Below are positions 56,928-64,000 of a DNA stretch of 64,000 nucleotides, piece by piece; position 1 is the first letter of the stretch; each line of letters opens with the position of its first letter. The stretch comes from Montifringilla adamsi (taxonomy: Eukaryota > Chordata > Aves > Passeriformes > Passeridae). The notes under the pieces are model-generated. The model made no database searches and was not told the origin of the DNA. It saw only the letters and a program-made list of their open reading frames with translations. A program made the translations under genes and the position numbers. The DNA lies in NCBI GenBank assembly GCA_017590115.1, contig JAGGNK010007537.1, positions 1 to 64,000 of the forward strand. The letters run 5' to 3'.

Positions 56928-59730
56928 ATGGCCCAGAGTGTGGTCTACGCCGACCTGAAGTTCGCGGCGCGGCCCCCATCCACCGTGCCCGACGACGATG
57001 ACAGCCCGTACGAGAACGTGCCGCTGGGGCCGGTGGCAGCCGCGCCCAGCCCAGGTGGGAACGCGCAGCAGCCGCCGCGGGGAGGCCCCGGTGCAGGGGG
57101 TGGCAGGGGAGCACGGGGTGATGCCCGCGGGGTGATGCCCGCAGGGTGATGCCCGCGGGGTGATGCCCGAGGGATAATGCCCACCGGGTAATGCCTGCGG
57201 CCTGCCTCTCTTGCAGGGCGCTGGAGCCGGCGATGGCACGTCCCCACGGCGCTGCTGGTAGCCACCCTGCTCCTGCTGCTGCTGCTGCTGGTGGCCGTCG
57301 TGGCCCTGGGGGCTTGCCGTGAGTCGGTGCTGCCGCGGGTGGGGGCAGCCGGGAGGGCGGCACCAGGAGCGGGCGTCGGGCTGGGCGAGGGGCTGGCTGC
57401 GGGGGCTCTAAGGGAGGAGGCGTGCCTGGGGCTGGGGTCCAGGGCTCTTGCATGGCCTCCACGAGCTGCTTCCCACTGCCTTTCCCACTGCCTTTCCCCC
57501 TGCCTTTCCCCCTGCCTTTCCCACTGCCTTTCCCACTGCCTTTGCCACTGCCTTCCACTATCTCCCCTTGTCTCCCCTCATCTTTTCCACTGCCTTCCAT
57601 TGCCTTCCCACTGTCTCCCACCCCTTCCCATGGTCTTTCCTCTGTCCTGCCAATCCCTCCCACTGCCTCCCACGGTCTTCTCTCTGCCCAGACACTGCCA
57701 TCTCACTGCCCTCTGCTGCTTCCCAATCCCTCCCACTGCCTCCCACTCTATCACAGCCTCCCATTTCCTCCCACTGTCTTCCCACTTACCCCCATTGCCA
57801 ACCATTGCCTCCCTTTTCCTCCCACTGCCTTCTACTTCTTCCCATTGCCTCCTAATCCTTCTAACTGTCTTCCCATCACTGTCTCCCATTCCCTCCCACT
57901 GACTTCCCCACTGTCTTACATTTCCTCCCACTTCCTTCCACTTCCTCCCACTGCCTCACATTGCCTCTCCATTTTATTCCCACCACCTCATGCTGCCTGC
58001 CCACTGCTTCCCACTGCTTCCCTTTTCCTTCCCATTTTCTTCCAACTGTCTTCCACTGCTTTCCATTGCCCCCCAAACCCTCCCATTGCTTCCCATTGCC
58101 TTCCACTCCCTTCCACTGCCTTCCCATTGCCTCCCACTGCCTTCCACAGCCTTCTCATTGACTCTCCTTGTCTTTCCACTGTCTCTCACTGCCTTCCAAT
58201 GTCTTCCCTCCACTTGTCACCATTGGAGCTTCCATTCCCTTCCCACTGGCACCCCCAGGACAATCTCCACCCACAGCCAGATACTCTTATCCTACTCTCC
58301 CTTGCAAGAGGCATGCCCCAGGCAGGGTCCCATGCTCAAGTCCAGCTCACCCGCCCTGTCCCCAGACTGGCAGGTCACCCGCAGCCTGCAGGACTCCTCC
58401 CGTGAGCACACGGCCGAGCAGGGCCGCCTGTCGCAGGAGCTGAGGGCACAGGAGCAGAGCCTGGAGCAGGCACAGCTGGAGCTGGCATGGGCCAGGGAAG
58501 AGCTGCAGCGAGCGTGGCACCAGGGCAACGTCAGCCAGCTGGAGCTGAAAAGCAGGAATGCTGAGCTGGGGCATACCCAGCAGGAGCTGGCTGCGTTGCA
58601 GGAGAAGATGCAGGAGGTGCAGGGGAGGCTCAACACCAGCGAGAGAACTGTGAGCAGCCTGCGTGCCTGCGTGAACACAGGTAGAGCGTGACGGGCCTGG
58701 GGCACTGCTGATGTTGCTGCTGCAAGATGCGGGGGCTGAACTCAGCCAGGCTGAGCTCCCCAAGCATCCATAGAAGGATGAGCACCTGAGTTGTGGCCCT
58801 GCCTTCAGAATGCTGCCCCTGGGGCTGGGTGCTCTTCAAGAGCAAGTGTCTCTACATCTCGGCGACAAACAAGACCTGGGAGCAGAGCCAGGAAGACTGT
58901 GAAGGGAGATCTGCTCGACTGCTGGTCCAAGATGAGTGGACACCACTGACAGTGCCGGTACAGAGCAGGGGGGTGTGGTACCCCAGGAGGGTGGTGCTGG
59001 GCAGAGCCCCACGGGGCCAGCTGCAGCAGTATCTGTGGACATGCCAGGGTGACATCCTGGCAGTCTGACAGGAGAAGCACAGCCAGCCCTGGGGCTCCTG
59101 GGCACCTGGCAAGTGCTGGTCACAAAGCAGGTGGTTGACAGCTTCTGTCCCCCCTAGAATTTTGTGCAGGCGTCTAAGGCACACTACTGGATTGGAGGAA
59201 GACCTTTTTATGTGGCAAGGAGATCTATGTGGAAGGACAGCAAACATCCTTCGTAAGTCCAGGAGTCCATGGCACAAGCACCTGCCCTTTTGCCATACTA
59301 GAAAGGTGCTGTTTCACCCTGCGACACCCCTCAATAAAAGGGTTGAGGGACCCCCACGAGCAGTGCCCCAAGGGAGGGGGTGAGGGTAGAGCCATGCTGT
59401 GGGGTGCAGTGCCAAATGTCCAAGTGGCAGAGGATAAGAGCAGGAGGAGGAATGTGACACTTCCTCAGGCTGATCCCTGTGCCAGGTGCCTTGCCTGCCC
59501 CAGCAGCACCGGGATCTATGGGAAGTGGTGTCCGTGGTGAACAGGTTGTCACTGCTGACCTGAGATGTGCCCTCTTTCCTAGGAAACGCCATATTCCAGA
59601 CTGCTGGTCACTAGTTGATGGGGAAATGTGGAATAAGCGGTGTGACAGTCCCAACCCGTGGATCTGCGAGAAATCCCCAAAGCTGAGCATAGTATCTGAG
59701 ACTCAACCTCCTTTTCTGGCCAAGGACTGA
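56928..59730 (+). CDS. CD72: CD72, plus-strand copy
   Basis: Six exons give 311 residues: 56928-57054, 57217-57318, 58366-58680, 58809-58957, 59158-59252, 59583-59730. The N-terminus MAQSVVYADLKF holds a canonical ITIM (VVYADL, Tyr7), and SPYENV (Tyr28) is a second tyrosine motif fitting a Grb2 YxN site, both as in mammalian CD72. A Leu-rich helix (about 51-74) follows, then a 105-residue heptad stalk, then a lectin-like domain (CCPWGW, YWIGG, CWSLVDGEMW, PWICEK). CD72 inhibits B-cell receptor signalling; mammalian CD72 binds CD100 (Sema4D). The two N-terminal motifs share one exon here, whereas the minus copy splits them by an 85-bp intron. The middle lectin exon is 57 bp shorter than in the minus copy. 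Intron 2 is filled with a pyrimidine-rich minisatellite. This copy keeps the better ITIM, so I give it the symbol. Confidence 0.88.
57115..57200. repeat. GGGTGATGCCCGC tandem repeat in CD72 intron 1
   Basis: About six units of 13-17 bp (GGGTGATGCCCGCGG, with later variants GGATAATGCCCACC) fill most of the short intron just before the helix exon. Confidence 0.85.
57466..58225. repeat. Polypyrimidine minisatellite in CD72 intron 2
   Basis: About 760 bp consist of degenerate units such as CCACTGCCTTTCC, CCATTGCCTCCC and CCACTGTCTTCC. The plus strand is almost purine-free over long stretches. The array starts about 150 bp after the helix exon and ends about 140 bp before the stalk exon, so the exons are spared. 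Long open frames here are an artefact of the repeat. Confidence 0.9.
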
Positions 59731-60640
59731 GTGCTGCCACCCCCACTGCATCCCTGGACTCAGGAACAGGACCTGGGTGTGCACCTGAGACCCTGTCCCT
59801 GTCCCCGCTTTGCCTCAATTGTCTTGCAAAACTGCTGGGGAAAAGTGTCTCTATTTTAAAGCAAGGATTATGGAAAAGAGACCTTATTCCCCTCTCCCAC
59901 ACTCATGCAAACATATATTATACTGCTTCGTACTGTGCCACTGCATGTCCCTGTGTGCCCTGGCCAATGCAGCTCTAGTGCAGAGCCCAGCTCTTACCTT
60001 CTTTGCTACCCCAAGGTGCCAGGGGTGTAGGATCTGCCATTTGCAGATAATTTTGGACCTGAGGGATGACACACTGATGTCCTCAACCTGTCCATTTTGG
60101 TGAGACCTGTGGATTTACAGCCTGTCCCTTCTCTCAGCATTGACAGCTCTCATCCTGTCCTTTCTTCTGGCTTCATCACCTGCCCAGGGCTTTGGGCTGG
60201 GTCCTGCCTGGAAAGGCTGCTGACAGTGGAGCCATCAGCATGAGGAAATACTGCGAAGCCCAGAGACCATATAGGAAATGGGGGAGTGCTGGGGAGCTTT
60301 GAGAACATGGTGGATGAATGAGGAAACTCTAAAACCATGGGAGGAAAACAAGGGCAATGAAGAGCCCTAAGACTGTGGGAGGTGAATGTGGGAATCCTGA
60401 GACCATGGAAAGGGAGCACAGTGGAACTGCAAATGAGGGTGGTCCTGAACAATTGGAGATGCACGGATAAGACAGTGGGAGAGAGGAAGGAGCACTAGGG
60501 AGGCTTGGGAGCATGGGGAAAAGGGGACACCCTTCCCACCAAGGGGGAAAGATCCCTAAGAATGTGGTGGGACCTTATCTGCCAAAGGAGGGTGATGAGA
60601 GACACCAGTCCAGGACCCAGGGTGACCCTCCCTGTCTCAG
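59731..60640. other. CD72 3' region and flank
   Basis: This is the 3' flank of plus-strand CD72. I see no canonical AATAAA soon after the stop. Around 60300-60420 three loose repeats of a (C)T(A/G)A(A/G)ACCATGGGAGG type occur. No other gene is visible. Confidence 0.4.
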
Positions 60641-60679
60641 TCAGTGTTTCTGCAGAGAAGGGAATGTTTTGGCAGCCAG

Positions 60680-61665
60680 TTTGCTAAGCTGGACCTGAGA
60701 CAGCCAGCATGGCTTCACAGCTCCTGCCCAACCAAGCCTGCGGCCTTCTACAATGGAGTGATTGCATCCGTGAACAAGGGAAGGGCTACACGTGTCATCT
60801 GTCTGGACTTCTGAAAAGCCTTCAACACAGTCCTCCTCTAAATCTGAGATAAGTGGATTCAATGGGTGAACTGTTCCTTGGGTAAGGCTGGACATCTCCA
60901 TCTAGAAGATTGTGGTCAATGGCTCTGTGTCCTCTGGTGATAATGTTGGCCCTCAGGGATTCACCTTGGGACCAATGTTATTTTGTCAACAATGTGAACA
61001 GTGGGATCAAGTGCACCCTCAGCAAGTTTGCAGATGACACCAAGCTGAGGTGGTTTGACACACCTGAAGGACAGAATGCCATCCAGAGGGACCCAGACAA
61101 GCTCCAGGAGTGGCCCATGGCAACATCATGAGGTTTAACAAGGCCAAGAGCTGCTGCTGCACCTGGGCTGGGACAGCCCCTGGTAGCAGCCCAGGCTGGG
61201 CATGAACAGCCCCAGAGCAGCCCTGCCCAGAAGGGCTTGGGGGTGCTGTGGGTGAGAGGCTGCACATGCCCCGGCCATGGCACTGCCAGCCCAGAGAGCC
61301 AAACGTGTCCTGGGCTGCATCCAGAGCCCCGTGGGCAGCAGGGCAGGGAGGGGATTCTGCCCCTCTGCTCTGCTCTGCTGAGACCCACCTGGAGCACTGC
61401 ATCCAGAGCTGGGCTCCCAGCACGGGAGGGACAGGGACCTGCTGGAGTCAGCCCAGAGGAGGCCACCAAGATGATCAGAGGGATGGAGCACATATGCTGT
61501 GAAGAGAATTGGGATTGTTCAGCCTGGACAAGAGCAGGCTTCAGGGAAAACTTACTGTGGCCTCCCAGTACCAAAAATGGCTGCAGGAAATCTGGAGAGA
61601 GACTTTACACAAGGGCTTGTAGCAAAAGCACAAGAGGAAATGGCTTCAGACTGAGAGGGCAGCTC
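60680..61665 (+). mobile_element. CR1-type LINE fragment (end of ORF2)
   Basis: Decayed reverse-transcriptase coding sequence runs on the plus strand. It includes the segment encoding [24 protein letters not shown] and LGCIQSP-like pieces, and the CR1 3' part near GTGAAGAGAATTGGGATTGTTCAGCCTGG (split here by small changes). Stops and frameshifts break it in several places, and it ends abruptly near 61665 without the usual 3' repeat. Confidence 0.8.
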
Positions 61666-61899
61666 CTGGGAGAGCTTCCATAGGAGGCTGGTGGAGCCAG
61701 CCCAATGGCATGGCAAGGCTGGGACAGGATTGCAGGTCCCCTACAGTCTCAAAGACTTGCTGTGTCTGGCTTGTCCTGGAGAGTCCAGATGTCCTCCCTG
61801 CTCCTAAAGCCCTGAGCTCCAGCCCCCATTGCCCACAGTGTTGCAGTTGCCACTGCGAGGACACGCTGCAGACCCCATCCAGCCTCTGGTCCGTGGTTT

Positions 61900-62330
61900 C
61901 CCTAGGCTGGTTCAGCATGGCTGCTTACTTGCCCTCTTGATATGTGGCTTCTCCTTTCTTCCCAGCTGCAGGATTTGCACTTTTACCCACTCCAGTATCA
62001 GCAGGCTCCTATCAAACCATTTCTCCAGGCCTCTCTGTACCCCAGTCCTGCCCTCCAGTATACACATTACTGGTTTGGTATTGCCCCCCAGTTGCCTGAG
62101 GCCACCCCCTACCCATCATCCAGTGCACTGATGAAGGCTCCAAGGAGCAAAAACCCCAGGATCAACCCTTCAGCAACTGCCAGGAGAACAAGGGCATTAC
62201 TGACACCCACTGCAGCCCTCACACCAATCAGGTTTTCCACCACACTCTTCTCCTCCTCTCCTGACCTCATATATCCCCACTTTGCCAGTGAGGAGACCAT
62301 AGAGAACCAAGTCCCAGACCTGAAATGTTC
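61900..62330 (-). mobile_element. CR1-like LINE fragment, antisense
   Basis: The plus strand has the typical order of an antisense CR1. It runs from CAGCTGCAGGATTTGCACTTTT through AACCATTTCTCCAGGCC and CATCATCCAGTGCACTGATG to CCCCAGGATCAACCC. The fragment is old and truncated, and lies against the plus-strand CR1 in opposite orientation. Confidence 0.6.
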
Positions 62331-62759
62331 ATTGTGATGTCCCCCGTTGCTTTCCCCTTATTCACAGCCCATTGTTGCCACAGCAGCAGGCAAGTCAGAC
62401 AGGCATCACCTGCCCTTGGCCAATCCTGCCTGGCTTTCCCCACCCGCTCTGGATGGTCGCATGCCCAGGAGGTGTGCTACACCTTCTTCCTGGTATCAAG
62501 GCTGGACAACAAAGCTCAGCTCCGGACAGGTGACGTAGGAATAAGAAAGGGCAAAACAGGAGCCAGCAGCAAATAGTGGCAGAGGCAAAGGGCAGCCAGG
62601 AAAACTAAGAGAGTGCTCAGAGGGACAGCAATGACACTATCTTAACCTACCTTCACCAAACCACCCCCATGGAAGGCACCAGAAGTGGGCTGGAAGGCTG
62701 GTACTGACGTCCCCTTGTTGAGGAACACCTCTGCTTGCAAGCTGGGCTTGCAAGGCACG

Positions 62760-63160
62760 GCTGCAGATGCAGATGGAAAAGCAGATTGAGCTTGGGGTGG
62801 GAGCCCGAGGCAAGAGCTGTGAACTGCCAACCTTTGGGATAGCAAAGGGCAGGAGGATGAGTGGTGCCAGACAGATAGACACAGCAGGAGCTAGGAACTG
62901 CTGACCTTTTGTATAATGAAGGAGGGAGGACAAAAGCAAGGTAGATGGACACAGACAGAGGGCAGGAGAAGACAAGGAGGAGCAAGGCTTGAGCACAAGC
63001 AGACATTGAGGGGATAAAAGCCCAGGTGTTCCTTTGTTGGGAATCCCTCCTCAGAGGAACCATCTCCAGCTGTTTCTGTGTTACTGTGCTGTGAATAAAT
63101 GGCTTTTTGGAATGAGACATCTGAGACTCTTCCGTGGGAAACCTGTGACAAGATGAGTGC
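62760..63160 (+). mobile_element. LTR-like stretch with TATA and AATAAA
   Basis: GATAAAAGCCCAGG is followed about 90 bp later by TGTGAATAAATGGC and then TCTTCCGTGGGAAACCTGTGACA, the order of a retroviral LTR promoter and polyadenylation region. I found no target-site duplication, so the ends are approximate. Confidence 0.4.
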
Positions 63161-63198
63161 CCATGGGCATAGTCCCACCGCCATCGCCCAGCGCTCAC

Positions 63199-63298
63199 CC
63201 TGTGCTGCGGTATCCCTGTGGCAGTGAACCCAGGCTGGCCACTGTCAGCACCAGCCCCAGCAGCAGGTCCTTGTAGGGAATGTCATCCTCACTGGGGT
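63199..63298 (-). CDS. Unassigned candidate exon
   Basis: On the minus strand a pyrimidine-CAG acceptor precedes 100 bp that are open in the frame beginning DPSEDDIPYKDLLLG and continue with a hydrophobic run and GYRST, followed by GGTGAGC. Both splice signals are good. I do not recognise the product. If real, it is one exon of a gene whose other exons are not visible here, or lie beyond 64000. It could be chance. Confidence 0.25.
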
Positions 63299-63299
63299 C

Positions 63300-64000
63300 T
63301 GCAGGGCACAGGAGAGCAGCGAGCAGGGGCCTCAGCAAACTGCGGGCCAGCGTAGGCCCCACTCCGGGCCATGCAGGTGGCTCAGCAGCAGCAGTCCAGG
63401 AAGGAACCCAGCCCTGTCCTTCTCCATTGTGGTCAGGTGGCAGAGTGTGGCTAAGACCATACTGTGTGGAGACACATCTTCATATGCAGAAAAGCAGAAG
63501 TAGTTGCTTTATTTGCAAAAAGTGCGTTTTTTCCTGCATATGTTCTCCTTTTAGGGGGTGGGGTGCGAATGAGCTCCCTCCTGCTCAGCATCTTCTGTGT
63601 TCAGGTCCCCAGGTTGTGAAGAGCCCAAGCCCCTGGGTGCAGGCACAGCAGGGATACCCTTCTCCATGCATCACCTTCCTCCTCCCAGTCCTACTCAGGC
63701 TGACAGGCTGCACTGGCTGGGGGACTTGATCTTTTGCAAGGGAGGGAGTCCCAGCAAGGTCTGTGCCAGAGCTTCAGGCTGCTGGAGCAACCCAGTGGTC
63801 TATACCGAAACCAGAACAGCCTCTGGGACCAAACAACTCCAAATCAAGCCCTAGCAGGCCTTTTAGGCTCTCACACAGAACCCAGCCTCAAAGCAAAGCG
63901 AGGATGTTTGCTGGAGCCTCTTCAGACTGGGCAGGCACCAGGAAACCAGCTGCTGCCCAGCCCAAATCCTCCGTGGGACTGCAGAGGCAAAGGGTCACTC
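63300..64000. other. Right-edge stretch without recognised gene
   Basis: I see no clear exon. TTGCTTTATTTGC near 63504 gives a minus-strand AATAAA inside a possible small LTR fragment, but I could not set boundaries. Confidence 0.3.

Noticed and set aside
56647..57663. 338-codon minus-strand frame opposite CD72 exons 1-2
   Set aside because: It is low-complexity antisense frame made by the repeats and CpG-rich exon.
57422..58405. 327-codon plus-strand frame through the minisatellite
   Set aside because: It is a Pro/Leu/Ser-rich translation of the tandem repeat; it lies in intron 2 and is not coding.
1..64000. CRISPR arrays, tRNA or rRNA genes, RMRP RNA near CD72
   Set aside because: No regularly spaced repeats, cloverleaf or recognisable RNA gene seen. 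RMRP is near CD72 in mammals, but I could not identify it here by eye.

Overview
This is vertebrate nuclear DNA, most likely from a bird and probably a songbird. The exons are short with GT-AG borders. The repeats are CR1-type LINE copies and about 380-bp solo LTRs with 6-bp target-site duplications. The gene order TESK1 next to CD72 matches human 9p13, whose avian counterpart is largely chromosome Z (species and chromosome are inference). There are no operons, bacterial genes or CRISPR arrays. There is one 42-base assembly gap at 38224-38265.

Layout. (1) 1120-6603, plus: the last ten coding exons of a receptor-type protein tyrosine phosphatase. They cover the end of catalytic domain D1 and all of D2, and look closest to the R2B group (PTPRM/K/T/U). 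The start of the gene lies left of the window. (2) 7797-25175, minus: a small tandem cluster of type I receptors built from sushi (CCP) and fibronectin-III modules. The complete gene (25175-16693, 12 exons, 636 aa predicted) has four sushi modules, two FN3 domains, a membrane helix and a short three-tyrosine tail. A second copy (13719-8915) keeps the signal peptide, one sushi, one and a half FN3 domains and the helix, but is damaged. A 3'-end fragment of a further copy lies between them. (3) 25.2-38.2 kb: gene-poor, with CR1, solo LTRs and simple repeats. (4) 38271-49423, plus: TESK1, a dual-specificity kinase, ten coding exons, 692 aa predicted, with a CpG-rich first exon next to the gap. (5) 51960-59730: two CD72-like C-type lectin genes, head to head, with 1.7 kb between their start codons. 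(6) 59.7-64 kb: CR1 fragments, an LTR-like stretch and one unassigned candidate exon.

How it fits together. Apart from TESK1, every gene is a membrane receptor or phosphatase of the kind used in leukocyte tyrosine signalling. The intact sushi-FN3 receptor ends in a tail that fits a loose ITAM pattern around a Grb2-type YxN site. The CD72-like proteins carry ITIM or ITIM-like and YxN motifs. The phosphatase gene converges tail to tail on the receptor cluster. I do not recognise the sushi-FN3-helix family as a named gene, and it is the best candidate here for an undescribed system. The damaged copy has its stop exactly where the intact gene has the first tail tyrosine. The two CD72-like genes share an almost identical stalk exon although the rest of each gene has diverged, which points to gene conversion.

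All exon borders were read by eye from splice signals, reading phase and comparison between copies. Individual borders may be off by a base or two.
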